A DNA stretch of 42,912 nucleotides from Pseudolabrys sp. (GTDB lineage Bacteria; Pseudomonadota; Alphaproteobacteria; Rhizobiales; Xanthobacteraceae): assembly GCA_022841665.1 (NCBI GenBank), contig JALHRB010000030.1, positions 1 to 42,912 on the forward strand, written 5' to 3'. The notes below the pieces were generated by a model. That model was given only the letters and a program-made list of their open reading frames with translations. It ran no database searches and had not been told where the DNA came from. The translations under genes and the position numbers were made by a program. Each line of letters begins with the position of its first letter. Position 1 is the stretch's first letter. Positions 23,274-31,905 of the stretch are shown here, piece after piece.

Positions 23274-25553
23274 TTGAAGAAATCATCCAGACCACGCAGC
23301 GGCGAATTTCCCTCCAGGGACGAACTCCTCGCCTTCATCCGCGAACAGCCCGGCAAAGTCGGCACCCGCGAGATCGCCCGCGCCTTCGGCCTCAAGAACG
23401 CCGCCCGCGCCGAACTCAAACGCGTGCTGCGCGAACTTGCCGACCAGGGCGACATCGAAAAGCGGCGCAAGAAGCTGCATCACCCGGGAATTCTCCCCTC
23501 CACCGTGCTCGCCGACGTCACGGCACGCGACGCGGACGGCGACCTCATCGCCACGCCCGACGAATGGGACGAGGAGATGCACGGGCCCGCGCCGCGCATC
23601 CGCATCCACACGCCGCACCGGCCACGCCCCGGCGAAGCCGCGGGCTTAGGGGACCGCGTGTTGCTGCGCGTCGAGGAAACCGAAGAAGACGAAGGCATCC
23701 GCCACCGCGGCCGCGTCATCAAGATCATCGACCATCCCAAGCATCGCGTGCTCGGCATCTTCCGCAAAGGCGCGCACGGCGGCGGCCGGCTCGAGCCGGT
23801 CGACAAGAAGATGCTCGGCAGAGAAATCGCCATTCCGCCGGGCGCCACCGCCGAGGCGCAGGACGGCGACCTGGTCGCGGTCGAGGTCAGCAGCGGCCGC
23901 CGCCTCGGCCTGGCGCAAGGACGCGTAGCCGAGAAGCTCGGCTCGCTGGTGACCGAGCGCGCGGTCAGCCAGATCGCCATCCATTCCCATTCCATCCCGC
24001 ACGTGTTCCGGCGCGAGACGCTCAACGAGGCGGAGGCCGCCAAGCCCGCGACGCTGCACGGGCGTGAGGACTGGCGCAAAGTCCCCTTCGTCACCATCGA
24101 TCCGCCCGACGCCAAAGACCACGACGACGCCGTGCATGCCGAGCCGGACGAAGCGCATAACAACAAAGGCGGCTACATCGTCTCGGTGGCAATTGCCGAC
24201 GTCGCCCACTACGTGACGCCGGGCTCGGCGCTCGACCGCGAGGCGCTGGTGCGCGGCAACTCGGTCTATTTTCCCGACCGCGTGGTGCCGATGCTGCCGG
24301 AGCGAATCTCCAACGACCTGTGCTCGCTGCGGCCGCGCGAGGACCGCGCCGCACTGGCCGTGCGCATGACGATCGGCGCCGACGGCCGCAAACGCGCGCA
24401 TACGTTTCACCGCATCCTGATGAAGTCGGCGGCCAAGCTCTCCTACCAGCAGGCGCAGTTCGCGGTGAGCGGGCGCACCGACGAGGACACCGAAAGCCTG
24501 CTCGAACCGGTGCTGAAGCCCCTCTTCGCCGCCTACGAAACCTTGGTGCGCGCGCGCACCGAGCGCCAGCCGCTCGACCTCGATTTGCCCGAGCGCAAGA
24601 TCCTTCTGAAGGCCGACGGCACCGTCGATCGCGTCATCCGCCCCGAGCGGCTGGAGGCGCACCGGCTGATCGAGGAGATGATGATCCTCGCCAACGTCGC
24701 CGCCGCCGAGACCCTGGAGCGCGCGCGCATTCCGCTGATCTACCGCGTGCACGACGAGCCGGCGATCGAGAAGGCAAACGCGCTGCGCGAATTCCTCGCC
24801 ACGCTCGACATCAGCTTCGCCAAAGGCGGCGCGCTGCGGCCGGCCGCCTTCAACCGCATCCTTTCGCAGGTGAAGGGACGCGACTCCGAGCAACTGGTCA
24901 ACGAGATCGTCCTGCGCACGCAGGCGCAGGCCGAGTATGCCGCCGAGAACTACGGCCATTTCGGGCTGAACCTGCGCCGCTACGCGCATTTCACCTCGCC
25001 GATCCGCCGCTACGCCGACCTCATCGTGCACCGCGGGCTGATCCGCGCGCTTAAGCTCGGCCACGGCGCGCTGCCGGAGGCCACCGACGGCACGATGCTA
25101 AGCGAGGTCGCGGCTTCCATCTCCGCCGCCGAGCGGCGCGCCATGCTGGCCGAGCGCGATACCTCCGACCGGCTGATCGCGCATTTCCTCGCCGACCGCG
25201 TCGGCGCCACTTTCGACGGCCGCATCTCCGGCGTCACCCGCGCCGGCCTGTTCGTGAAGCTGCACGAAACCGGCGCCGACGGCTTCGTCCCGGCGCGTAC
25301 CATCGGCGACGAGTATTTCCGCTACGACGAGAAGGCCCACGCCATGGTCGGGCGCGACTCAGGATTGCGCTACCGGCTGGGTGACAGCGTCACGGTAAAG
25401 CTGGTAGAGGCGGCCCCGGTCGCGGGCGCGTTGCGCTTCGAACTCCTGTCGGAAGGCCAGCCCGGCCGCGCCTCCCGCCCGCAAAAGCGGGGCCGCGACC
25501 AGGACGAGCGGCGCGGCGAAAGACATCGCCGCAAGCAACGGAAGAAACGATGA
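23274..25553 (+). CDS. rnr: Ribonuclease R
   Basis: A 759-residue processive 3'-5' exoribonuclease of the RNB family that degrades structured RNA. N-terminal winged helix: RDELLAFIREQPGKVGTREI. A cold-shock domain follows (HRGRVIKIIDHPKHRVLGIF). The catalytic RNB domain has TIDPPDAKDHDDAVHAEPDE (Asp cluster), VSVAIADVAHYVTPGSALDR, VYFPDRVVPMLPERISNDLC, and FGLNLRRYAHFTSPIRRYAD. A C-terminal S1 domain (VGATFDGRISGVTRAGLFVK) and a basic tail end the protein. The first codon is TTG (23274) with AGGA eight bases upstream; no closer ATG or GTG suits. Confidence 0.95.
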   Translation: MKKSSRPRSGEFPSRDELLAFIREQPGKVGTREIARAFGLKNAARAELKRVLRELADQGDIEKRRKKLHHPGILPSTVLADVTARDADGDLIATPDEWDEEMHGPAPRIRIHTPHRPRPGEAAGLGDRVLLRVEETEEDEGIRHRGRVIKIIDHPKHRVLGIFRKGAHGGGRLEPVDKKMLGREIAIPPGATAEAQDGDLVAVEVSSGRRLGLAQGRVAEKLGSLVTERAVSQIAIHSHSIPHVFRRETLNEAEAAKPATLHGREDWRKVPFVTIDPPDAKDHDDAVHAEPDEAHNNKGGYIVSVAIADVAHYVTPGSALDREALVRGNSVYFPDRVVPMLPERISNDLCSLRPREDRAALAVRMTIGADGRKRAHTFHRILMKSAAKLSYQQAQFAVSGRTDEDTESLLEPVLKPLFAAYETLVRARTERQPLDLDLPERKILLKADGTVDRVIRPERLEAHRLIEEMMILANVAAAETLERARIPLIYRVHDEPAIEKANALREFLATLDISFAKGGALRPAAFNRILSQVKGRDSEQLVNEIVLRTQAQAEYAAENYGHFGLNLRRYAHFTSPIRRYADLIVHRGLIRALKLGHGALPEATDGTMLSEVAASISAAERRAMLAERDTSDRLIAHFLADRVGATFDGRISGVTRAGLFVKLHETGADGFVPARTIGDEYFRYDEKAHAMVGRDSGLRYRLGDSVTVKLVEAAPVAGALRFELLSEGQPGRASRPQKRGRDQDERRGERHRRKQRKKR

Positions 25554-26305
25554 CGGACGACACTGCGGGTCAAAGCCAACGTCTGGTCGAGCGCATGACC
25601 AAGTCCGAGCGCGATCAGAGCTTCCCGGACAGCGCGCCGCGCGACGCCGCCACCCTGATGCTGATCGACCGCGCCGGCCCGCAGCCCAAGGTGCTGCTCG
25701 GCCGCCGCCATCACGGGCACAAGTTCATGCCGGGCAAGTTCGTGTTCCCGGGTGGGCGCATCGAGACGCTCGACGTTGCCATGCCTTCGGTGAGCGACCT
25801 GCATCCCGACACCGAGGCCAAGCTCATCGAGCGCGTCGAGAACCCGGCCGCGGGCTTTGCGCGCGCGTTGGCGCTCACCGCAGTGCGCGAGACCGCGGAG
25901 GAGACCGGCCTGCTGCTCGGCGTCAAGCGCGACGACGCGCCGGCCGCGCCCGGCGAGATCTGGACCGAGTTCGCCAAGGCGAAGGTGCATCCCGACCTCG
26001 GGCAATTGCATTTCATCGCGCGCGCCATCACGCCGCCGAAACGGCCGAAGCGCTTCGACACCCGTTTCTTCACCGCCGACGCGACCGCGGTCGCGCATAC
26101 CATCGAGGGCGTGGTCGGCCCCGATTCCGAGCTCACCGAACTGGTCTGGGTGCCGATCGCGGATGCCGCCCAACTCGACATGCCGACCATCACCGCGACG
26201 GTGCTGGAGGAACTGCTGGCGCGGGTGAAGGCCGGCATGGCGCACGGGCTGCCGGTGCCGTTCTATTACATGGAGGACGGCCGCTTCTTCCGCGAGCTTC
26301 TCTAG
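25550..26305 (+). CDS. Nudix hydrolase (NUDT19-like)
   Basis: A 251-residue Nudix protein. Pyrophosphatases of this superfamily hydrolyse nucleoside diphosphates linked to another moiety. The Nudix box starts in FVFPGGRIE and, after an unusually long insert of about 40 residues, ends in ALTAVRETAEETGLLLG with the REx2EE core. The protein begins with RDAATLMLIDRAGPQPKVLL and ends in GLPVPFYYMEDGRFFREL. The long insert between GGRIE and RETAEETG resembles the NUDT7/NUDT19 group active on CoA esters; that is inference. Its ATG overlaps the rnr stop (ATGA), implying coupled translation. Confidence 0.88.
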   Translation: MTDDTAGQSQRLVERMTKSERDQSFPDSAPRDAATLMLIDRAGPQPKVLLGRRHHGHKFMPGKFVFPGGRIETLDVAMPSVSDLHPDTEAKLIERVENPAAGFARALALTAVRETAEETGLLLGVKRDDAPAAPGEIWTEFAKAKVHPDLGQLHFIARAITPPKRPKRFDTRFFTADATAVAHTIEGVVGPDSELTELVWVPIADAAQLDMPTITATVLEELLARVKAGMAHGLPVPFYYMEDGRFFRELL

Positions 26306-26320
26306 GCCGGAGTCGGACGC

Positions 26321-26845
26321 TTGAACTCATATCATTTGGAGCAATGGCGCGAACTCTACATCATGCTCGGCGGCGCCGCGGCGGCGCTGACCGGCCTGTT
26401 GTTCGTCGCCATCTCGCTCCAGCTCGACCACATCATGAAGGACGATGTGTTCCGCTGGCGGGCCCGCAACAACCTTCTCTATCTGCTGACCCTGCTCGTG
26501 ATCTCGGCGCTGGTGCTGATCCCGCAGCCGGTTGCCCTGCTCGGAGCCGAACTGATTGCCATCAACGCGTTCTGGTCGCGAAACGCGCTCATTCCGCTCT
26601 ACAAGCGCTTCGTGCGGAAAAAGGACCTCGGCGGCCTGTCGGTGCGACGGGCCTTCGTCTACGTCGGCATTTACGGCTGCGGCGCGCTCGGCGGCGCCCT
26701 GCTGATCTACCGGCCTGGCATCGGCATGTATGTCGTCGCCGCCGCTTATCTCGCTTTCCTGAGCGTCATCATTCTGAACGCCTGGGAGATCATGCTGGGG
26801 GCCTGGAACGCGGACGTCAAAAGAGGCGGCAAAGCCGAGCGCTAG
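26321..26845 (+). CDS. Four-helix membrane protein, unknown function
   Basis: A 174-residue inner-membrane protein. Helices: IMLGGAAAALTGLLFVAISL (about 14-33), LLYLLTLLVISALVLIPQ (about 52-69), VYVGIYGCGALGGALLIY (about 113-130), and GMYVVAAAYLAFLSVIILNA (about 135-154). A charged loop (YKRFVRKKDLGGLSVRRAF) separates the pairs. No catalytic motif is visible. TTG at 26321 is used as start with GGAG eight bases upstream; no in-frame ATG precedes residue 15. It follows the Nudix gene by 15 bp, probably in the same transcript. Confidence 0.75.
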   Translation: MNSYHLEQWRELYIMLGGAAAALTGLLFVAISLQLDHIMKDDVFRWRARNNLLYLLTLLVISALVLIPQPVALLGAELIAINAFWSRNALIPLYKRFVRKKDLGGLSVRRAFVYVGIYGCGALGGALLIYRPGIGMYVVAAAYLAFLSVIILNAWEIMLGAWNADVKRGGKAER

Positions 26846-26854
26846 TGCGATTTC

Positions 26855-26882
26855 TTGACATTTCGCCCTCGGACGCTAGTTT
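26855..26882 (+). promoter_or_regulatory. Sigma-70 type promoter for rpmG
   Basis: TTGACA (26855-26860) is followed by a 16-bp spacer and TAGTTT (26877-26882), 57 bp before the rpmG start. The -35 is perfect and the -10 matches at the first two and last positions. It gives rpmG its own promoter just after the membrane-protein gene. Confidence 0.55.
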
Positions 26883-26938
26883 CCGCGCCCAATGGCACCC
26901 AGCCCCGCAATTTGACCCGTTTCTGAGGATTAAGTCCT

Positions 26939-27106
26939 ATGGCCAAAGCCATCAGTCTCAAGATCAAGCTCGTGTCGAGCGCCGGCACCGGCCACTACTA
27001 CGTGACCAAGAAGAATTCGCGCACCCAGACCGACAAGCTGGTGAAGAAGAAGTACGATCCGGTCGCCAAGAAGCACGTCGAGTACCGCGAAGGTAAGATC
27101 AAGTAA
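26939..27106 (+). CDS. rpmG: 50S ribosomal protein L33
   Basis: A 55-residue large-subunit ribosomal protein starting [20 protein letters not shown] and continuing [20 protein letters not shown], ending EYREGKIK. It is the Cys-free type of L33 (no zinc ribbon), as is usual in Alphaproteobacteria. Its own promoter lies at 26855-26882 and a compact terminator at 27130-27151, so it appears monocistronic. The ATG at 26939 is preceded by TGAGGATTAAG. Confidence 0.96.
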   Translation: MAKAISLKIKLVSSAGTGHYYVTKKNSRTQTDKLVKKKYDPVAKKHVEYREGKIK

Positions 27107-27129
27107 GCTTTCGCGCAGAACTTCATGCG

Positions 27130-27151
27130 GGGCGCCCTTGCGGCGCCCTTT
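27130..27151 (+). terminator. Terminator after rpmG
   Basis: GGGCGCC (27130-27136) pairs with GGCGCCC (27142-27148) over a CTTGC loop, followed by TTT. It is placed 24 bp after the rpmG stop. Confidence 0.75.
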
Positions 27152-27226
27152 GCATTTCAAGTTGGGGAATATTCACCCGGGCGCAAAGCTGATAGCGTCG
27201 AGGCCGACAAAATCCGGGAGAACGCC

Positions 27227-27670
27227 ATGTCCGTCATGCTGCGCGCGCTGATCGCGGCCGTCCTTTTCCTGCCGCTCGCCTTCGGGCAGGCGCAAGCCGG
27301 CGCCAAGCACCGCCTCGCCCTCCAGATCAGCGACGACGACGCCGCCAAGATGAACGCCGTGCTCAACGTCGCCGCCAATGTGTCGAAATACTATTCGGAC
27401 AAAGGCGACGAGATCGAGATCCAGGTGGTCGCCTTCAATGCCGGCATCACGATGCTGCGGCAGGACAAGTCGCCGGTGCTCGCGCGGCTGAAGTCGTTCA
27501 AGCAAGGCATGCCGAACGTCGAATTCAAGGCCTGCCAGAACACGCTCGATGCCCTCGCGCGCAACGAAGGCAAGGAGCCGCCGCTGGTCGAGAACGCCGA
27601 ACGCGTGACGGCGGGCGTGGTGACGCTGATCGAATTGCAGGAAAAAGGCTGGACGATCGTGCGGCCGTAA
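27227..27670 (+). CDS. Secreted DsrE-like protein
   Basis: A 147-residue protein with a signal peptide (MSVMLRALIAAVLFLPLAFG, cleavage near QAQA-GAKH). The DsrE/DsrF-like alpha/beta domain has LALQISDDDAAKMNAVLNVA, EIEIQVVAFNAGITMLRQDK, and FKACQNTLDALARNEGKEPP, then a last strand RVTAGVVTLIELQEKGWTIV. The single conserved Cys in FKACQNTLDA matches the active Cys site of the DsrE family of sulfur carriers. Being exported, it is of the periplasmic DsrE-like group; its role is not established. GGGAG precedes the ATG. Confidence 0.88.
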   Translation: MSVMLRALIAAVLFLPLAFGQAQAGAKHRLALQISDDDAAKMNAVLNVAANVSKYYSDKGDEIEIQVVAFNAGITMLRQDKSPVLARLKSFKQGMPNVEFKACQNTLDALARNEGKEPPLVENAERVTAGVVTLIELQEKGWTIVRP

Positions 27671-27973
27671 CGGCGGCGCGCCTTGTGAGGTGGCCGGCCG
27701 GAAGCGGTGACATGAGGAGGCCACTCGCACCGCCTCCGGGCCGGCCGAACCCTACGGACCCAGGAGATGCGGCGGACCTGAGCACTCCGCAGGGCATTGG
27801 AAGGGGCGCGAGGATGCCGAAGCCGCCCGTCCGCGCCGTCGAGCGCAAGGTTAGACCAAGCGCCCTGCCCGGCCAAACGGCATTTTAAGCCGCTGAAATG
27901 GCGAACGATTTTTCGGGATAAGCCGCGCGCCGGCACGATCCGCAGCGCGAATCTGTGGAAACCGGCCGACGCC
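27671..27973. other. Gap between convergent DsrE-like gene and pleD, no clear gene
   Basis: This 303-bp stretch has no well-supported gene. A 58-codon Pro/Arg-rich frame from ATG 27712 (MRRPLAPPPGRPNP) has a GGAAG site but no recognisable motif, so it is not called. The right half has ATTTTAAGCCG and GATTTTTCGGG islands. No clear pleD terminator hairpin was found. Confidence 0.4.
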
Positions 27974-29347
27974 TCAGGCGGCGTCCTGCGCCACCCGGTT
28001 TCGACCGTCGCGTTTGGCGCGATAGAGCGCCTGATCGGCACGTTTCAGCATCTTGGCGGCGCTGTCGTCCGTGCCGCCAAGCGCTGCAATGCCGATCGAG
28101 ATGGTGACGTCGAGATTGCGCGCGCCCTGCTGGATCGCGAAGGGCTCGCCCGCGATGCGCCGGCGCAGGCGCTCCGCCACCATGGTGGCCACCGCGATGT
28201 CGGTCTCCGGCATCACGATGACGAATTCCTCGCCGCCGTAGCGGCAGGCGAGATCGATGTTGCGGATCGACTTGCGGATGCGCAGCGCGAACTCGCGCAG
28301 CACGTCGTCGCCGGCGTCGTGGCCGTGGCCGTCATTGATGGCCTTGAAGAAGTCGATGTCGACGATCAGCACCGCGATCGGCTTGCCGCGCGCGGCCGCC
28401 TGCTCCACCAGCGCCGAGAGGTGCGTCTCCATGTAGCGGCGGTTGAACAGGCCGGTGAGCGCGTCGGTGATCGCCATCTCGATCGAGGCCTGCACGTTGT
28501 CGCGCAGCCGCTCGGTGTAGCGCTTCTTCTTGATCTGCGTGCGTGCGCGCGCCAGCATCTCGTTCCTGTCGACCGGGCGGATCAGGTAGTCGTTGACGCC
28601 GATCTCCAGCCCGCGCACCAGGCGCTGGTTGTTGTCGGCCTCCGCGACCGCCAGGATCGGCACGTTGCGGGTGCGGTCGAGCGAGCGCACCTGGCTGCAC
28701 AGGCGCAGGCCGTCGAAATTCTGCAGGCCGAGCGAGACGATCAGCAGGTCGTAATTGCCCTCGGCGGCGTGGAACAGCGCTTCGTTCGGATCGGTCTCGA
28801 CGTCGACCGAGTGCTCGGTGGCAAGCGTCTGCGCCAGCCGCTCGTAGGAACTGGCGCGGTCGTCGACGATGAGGACGCGGCCCTGGCGGCCGGTTTCGGC
28901 CACCGCTTCGCGTTCGGGGCTCTGGATGCCGATTTCCTTGGTGGTGAGCGCGCGCATGCGCAGCTCGTCGGTCACCATCTTGAGGCGCGCGAGCGAACGC
29001 ACGCGCGAGACCAGCGCCACGTCGGTCACCGGCTTGGTGAGGAAGTCGTCGGCGCCGGCCTCCAGGCCGCGCACGCGGTCGGCCGGCTGGTCGAGCGCGG
29101 TGACCATCACGACCGGAATGTGATGGGTGATCGGATTGGATTTAAGCCGCCGGCAGACCTCGAAGCCGTCCATGTCCGGCATCATCACGTCGAGCAGCAC
29201 GATGTCGCACTCGGCGCGCTCGCACAGAGCCAGCGCATCGAGGCCGTTATTGGCGGTGACGACGTCGAAATACTCGGCCGACAGCCGCGCTTCCAGGAGC
29301 TTCACGTTGGCCGGGACGTCGTCGACGACAAGAACGCGCGCGCTCAT
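27974..29347 (-). CDS. pleD: Diguanylate cyclase response regulator PleD
   Basis: A 457-residue REC-REC-GGDEF protein making c-di-GMP at the pole during the swarmer-to-stalk type transition. First receiver: SARVLVVDDVPANVKLLEAR, phospho-Asp53 in DIVLLDVMMPDMDG, and Lys in DDFLTKPVTD. The second receiver (RVLIVDDRASSYERLAQTLA) has Ser for the acceptor in DLLIVSLGL, so it is an adaptor receiver as in Caulobacter. GGDEF domain: DALTGLFNRRYMETHLSALV and RYGGEEFVIVMPETD, with an upstream RNID inhibitory I-site (RxxD). Start 29347 is 10 bp after divK. Confidence 0.95.
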   Translation of the reverse strand: MSARVLVVDDVPANVKLLEARLSAEYFDVVTANNGLDALALCERAECDIVLLDVMMPDMDGFEVCRRLKSNPITHHIPVVMVTALDQPADRVRGLEAGADDFLTKPVTDVALVSRVRSLARLKMVTDELRMRALTTKEIGIQSPEREAVAETGRQGRVLIVDDRASSYERLAQTLATEHSVDVETDPNEALFHAAEGNYDLLIVSLGLQNFDGLRLCSQVRSLDRTRNVPILAVAEADNNQRLVRGLEIGVNDYLIRPVDRNEMLARARTQIKKKRYTERLRDNVQASIEMAITDALTGLFNRRYMETHLSALVEQAAARGKPIAVLIVDIDFFKAINDGHGHDAGDDVLREFALRIRKSIRNIDLACRYGGEEFVIVMPETDIAVATMVAERLRRRIAGEPFAIQQGARNLDVTISIGIAALGGTDDSAAKMLKRADQALYRAKRDGRNRVAQDAA

Positions 29348-29357
29348 GACATTACCC

Positions 29358-29729
29358 TCAGGCAGGACCGAGGAAATGACGGATCGTCTCGATGAACTTG
29401 CCCACCGAGATCGGCTTGGACAGGTAGGCCTCGCAGCCACCCTCGCGGATGCGCTCCTCGTCGCCTTTCATCGCGAAGGCCGTCACCGCCACCACGGGGA
29501 TCGCTTTCAGCTCGGCGTCGTCCTTCAGCCATTTCGTCACTTCGAGGCCGGACACTTCCGGCAACTGGATATCCATCAGAATTAAATCGGGCCGGTGCTT
29601 GCGCGCGAGATCGAGCGCCTCGATTCCGTTGCGCGTGCCGACTGTCCGGTAGCCATGGGCCTCCAGCAGGTCGTGGAAGAGCTTCATATTGAGCTCGTTG
29701 TCCTCCACGATCAGGACGGTCTTCGCCAT
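29358..29729 (-). CDS. divK: Cell-cycle response regulator DivK
   Basis: A 123-residue single receiver domain. [20 protein letters not shown] supplies the acidic pair, Asp53 in [14 protein letters not shown] is the phospho-acceptor, [16 protein letters not shown] holds the conserved Thr/Ala region, and [11 protein letters not shown] the Lys. These match DivK, which is phosphorylated by DivJ and dephosphorylated by PleC and controls CtrA activity through DivL and CckA. It lies directly upstream of pleD, the usual order in Rhizobiales. A GGGGGGA site precedes the ATG. Confidence 0.95.
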   Translation of the reverse strand: MAKTVLIVEDNELNMKLFHDLLEAHGYRTVGTRNGIEALDLARKHRPDLILMDIQLPEVSGLEVTKWLKDDAELKAIPVVAVTAFAMKGDEERIREGGCEAYLSKPISVGKFIETIRHFLGPA

Positions 29730-29855
29730 TCCCCCCGCCCCATTTGTCCCCAAACGCCCCCGAGCCCGGGTCGGCGCGCCGTCGCCAGGCCGCGCATGCT
29801 CGGGCATGATAAGCAACGGTAGTCCCGATATATTACGGAAAGGCAAATTTGGCCG

Positions 29856-30155
29856 ATGAAAGCGCGCGGCCCCCTCACCGCCGAAGTCGCGGAAACGGTT
29901 GCAATTCAGGCGTTTAGCTTCATAGCGGGCGAGCCGGAGCGGCTTGGGCGCTTCCTCGCCGTGACCGGCATCGGCCCGGCCGAGATTCGCGCCGCCAGCC
30001 GCGAGCCCGGGTTCCTCATCGGCGTGCTTGAATACCTGATCTCCGACGAGGCCCTGCTGACCGCCTTTGCCGCCGACGCGGGCTTGAGGCCGGAGGACCC
30101 GGTAAAGGCGCATGCGGCGCTCGGCGGCACGCCCTGGGAGCGGGAGGTGCCGTGA
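29856..30155 (+). CDS. DUF3572 family protein
   Basis: A 99-residue alpha-helical protein: [40 protein letters not shown], and [20 protein letters not shown], the DUF3572 profile. The family is widespread in Alphaproteobacteria beside divK and dinB, with function unknown. The ATG has GGAAAGG nine bases upstream. Its TGA stop overlaps the dinB GTG start (GTGA), so the two are translationally coupled. Confidence 0.88.
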   Translation: MKARGPLTAEVAETVAIQAFSFIAGEPERLGRFLAVTGIGPAEIRAASREPGFLIGVLEYLISDEALLTAFAADAGLRPEDPVKAHAALGGTPWEREVP

Positions 30156-31399
30156 GCTTCTGCCGCGATTGCCTGGCCGACGCCCCGGACAAGGCCACGC
30201 GCTGCCAGGCCTGCGGCTCGCCGCGCCTCCTGCGCCATGGCGGCATGGAGACGCTGAGCATCGCGCATGTCGACTGCGACGCCTTTTACGCCACAATCGA
30301 GAAGCGCGACGATCCTTCCCTCACCGACAAGCCGGTGATCGTCGGCGGGGGAAAACGCGGCGTGGTAGCAACATGTTGCTACGTGGCGCGCACTTACGGC
30401 GTGCGCTCGGCCATGCCGATGTTCGAGGCGCTCGGCCGCTGCCCGCACGCGACCGTCATCAAGCCGAACATGGCGAAATACGCCGAGGCCGGCCGCGCGG
30501 TGCGCAAGATGATGCTGGCGCTGACGCCGCAGGTCGAGCCGCTGTCGATCGACGAGGCCTTCCTCGACCTCACCGGCACCGAGCGGCTACACGGCATGCC
30601 ACCCGCCAAGGTGCTGGCGCGCTTCGCCCGCGACGTCGAGCGCGATCTCGGCATCACGATTTCGGTCGGCCTCTCCGCCAACAAATTCCTCGCCAAGATC
30701 GCCTCCGACATGGACAAGCCGCGCGGCTTTGCCGTGCTCGCCCCGGCGGAGGCGCCCGCCTTCCTCGCCGGCAAGCCGGTCGGCTTCATCTACGGCGTCG
30801 GCGCGGTGAGCGCGGCGCGGCTCGCCGGCGACGGCTTTCGGCTGATCGGCGACCTGCAGCGCGCCGACGAGCGCGACCTGATGCGCCGCTACGGCGAGGA
30901 AGGCTTGCGGCTGTGGCGGCTGGCGCGCGGCATCGACGCGCGCAAGGTCGAGCCCGACAGCGAGACCAAGAGCATCTCGGCGGAAACGACCTTCGACAAG
31001 GACATCGGCGACTTCCGCCCGCTCGAGCAGACACTGTGGGAGCTGACCGAGAAAGTATCGTCCCGCCTCAAGCGCAGCGCGCTGGCCGGCTCGACGGTGA
31101 CGCTCAAGCTCAAGAGCGCCGACTTCAAGATCCGTACGCGGGCGCGCTCGCTGCCCAGCCCGACCCAGCTCGCCGCGCGCATCTTCGCCACCGGCCGCGA
31201 CCTCCTGAAGAACGAGGTCGGCGCCACGCGCTACCGGCTGATCGGCATCGGCGTCAGCAATCTGGAAGAAGCAACGGGCGACGATCTCGCCGACCTGATC
31301 GATCGCCGCGCCGCCGAAGCCGAGCACGCGGTGGACCGCCTGCGCACGAAGTTCGGCAAAGACGCCGTGGTGAAGGGGCTGGCGATCGACGACGATTGA
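30152..31399 (+). CDS. dinB: DNA polymerase IV (Y-family), with N-terminal zinc-ribbon-like segment
   Basis: A 415-residue translesion polymerase. The first 28 residues hold CRDCLADAP and CQACGSPRL, a CxxC pair set resembling a zinc ribbon, absent from E. coli DinB. The catalytic core follows: [20 protein letters not shown] with the first metal Asp, [31 protein letters not shown] with [24 protein letters not shown], then the helix-hairpin-helix and little-finger domain ([20 protein letters not shown]). The GTG start overlaps the upstream DUF3572 stop. An 18-bp palindrome lies at codons around 72-77. Confidence 0.94.
   Translation: MSFCRDCLADAPDKATRCQACGSPRLLRHGGMETLSIAHVDCDAFYATIEKRDDPSLTDKPVIVGGGKRGVVATCCYVARTYGVRSAMPMFEALGRCPHATVIKPNMAKYAEAGRAVRKMMLALTPQVEPLSIDEAFLDLTGTERLHGMPPAKVLARFARDVERDLGITISVGLSANKFLAKIASDMDKPRGFAVLAPAEAPAFLAGKPVGFIYGVGAVSAARLAGDGFRLIGDLQRADERDLMRRYGEEGLRLWRLARGIDARKVEPDSETKSISAETTFDKDIGDFRPLEQTLWELTEKVSSRLKRSALAGSTVTLKLKSADFKIRTRARSLPSPTQLAARIFATGRDLLKNEVGATRYRLIGIGVSNLEEATGDDLADLIDRRAAEAEHAVDRLRTKFGKDAVVKGLAIDDD
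30365..30382. other. 18-bp perfect palindrome inside dinB
   Basis: GTAGCAACATGTTGCTAC reads the same on both strands. It encodes V-A-T-C-C-Y with codons gta, gca, aca and tgt, which contrast with the GC-ending codons of the gene. It may be a protein-binding site or chance. Confidence 0.6.
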
Positions 31400-31521
31400 G
31401 TGGCGCGCGCCCGACAGGGAACTTTAAACACCCAAGTTCCATCAGCCTTTTTGCGCGAATCCGGAACGCTCGCTGTCCCTATTGCTTAGCAGTGTGTCGA
31501 CATGACGCATAGGAGGCGGCG

Positions 31522-31887
31522 ATGGCGAGCTTCAAGCGACCTCTCGCGCTCGTGGTGGAAGATGACCGAGACCAGCGGGAGCTTCTGGGCGCGCTTTTCG
31601 AAGAGAGCGAAATGGACGTGCTGGCCTGCGAAAGCGCGGAAGCGGCCGTACCGCTGCTGGAAGAATTCGGCCCGCGCGTATCGCTGCTCTTCACCGACGT
31701 TCATCTGGCCGGAGTGATGGACGGCGCCGAGCTTGCGCGCCTCGCCCACGACCATTTCCCCGCCATGACCGTCATCGTCACATCGGGCCATCACCGCCCG
31801 CAGGCGCTGCCTCGAAATACGAAATTCATGCCGAAGCCGTGGCACGCGCTGGAAGTTCTGGTCGAAGCCGAAAAATCGCTGCGCTGA
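31522..31887 (+). CDS. Single-domain response regulator (receiver)
   Basis: A 121-residue receiver domain. ALVVEDDRDQRELLGALFEE has the acidic pair, Asp59 in SLLFTDVHLAGVMDG is the phospho-acceptor, TVIVTSGHHRPQ the Thr/Ser switch, and Lys105 in FMPKPWHALEV closes the site. No output domain, so it acts by protein contacts. The partner kinase is not in the window. An AGGAGG site sits 6 bp before the ATG. Upstream, GGAACTT (31418-31424) and AAGTTCC (31434-31440) are 7-bp inverted arms that could be a terminator for dinB or an operator. Confidence 0.88.
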   Translation: MASFKRPLALVVEDDRDQRELLGALFEESEMDVLACESAEAAVPLLEEFGPRVSLLFTDVHLAGVMDGAELARLAHDHFPAMTVIVTSGHHRPQALPRNTKFMPKPWHALEVLVEAEKSLR

Positions 31888-31905
31888 ACGCGGCCACGGC
31901 GCGCT

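Noticed and set aside
27712-27888. 58-codon Pro/Arg-rich frame in the DsrE-pleD gap
   Set aside because: A GGAAG site precedes the ATG, but the protein is low-complexity and matches nothing recognised. Kept out pending conservation data.
27797-29395. Long plus-strand frame over pleD
   Set aside because: Shadow of pleD; no ribosome binding site and amino-acid composition typical of antisense frames.
31418-31500. EcfG (general stress) promoter candidates GGAAC
   Set aside because: No CGTT at the required 16-17 bp spacing follows either GGAAC.
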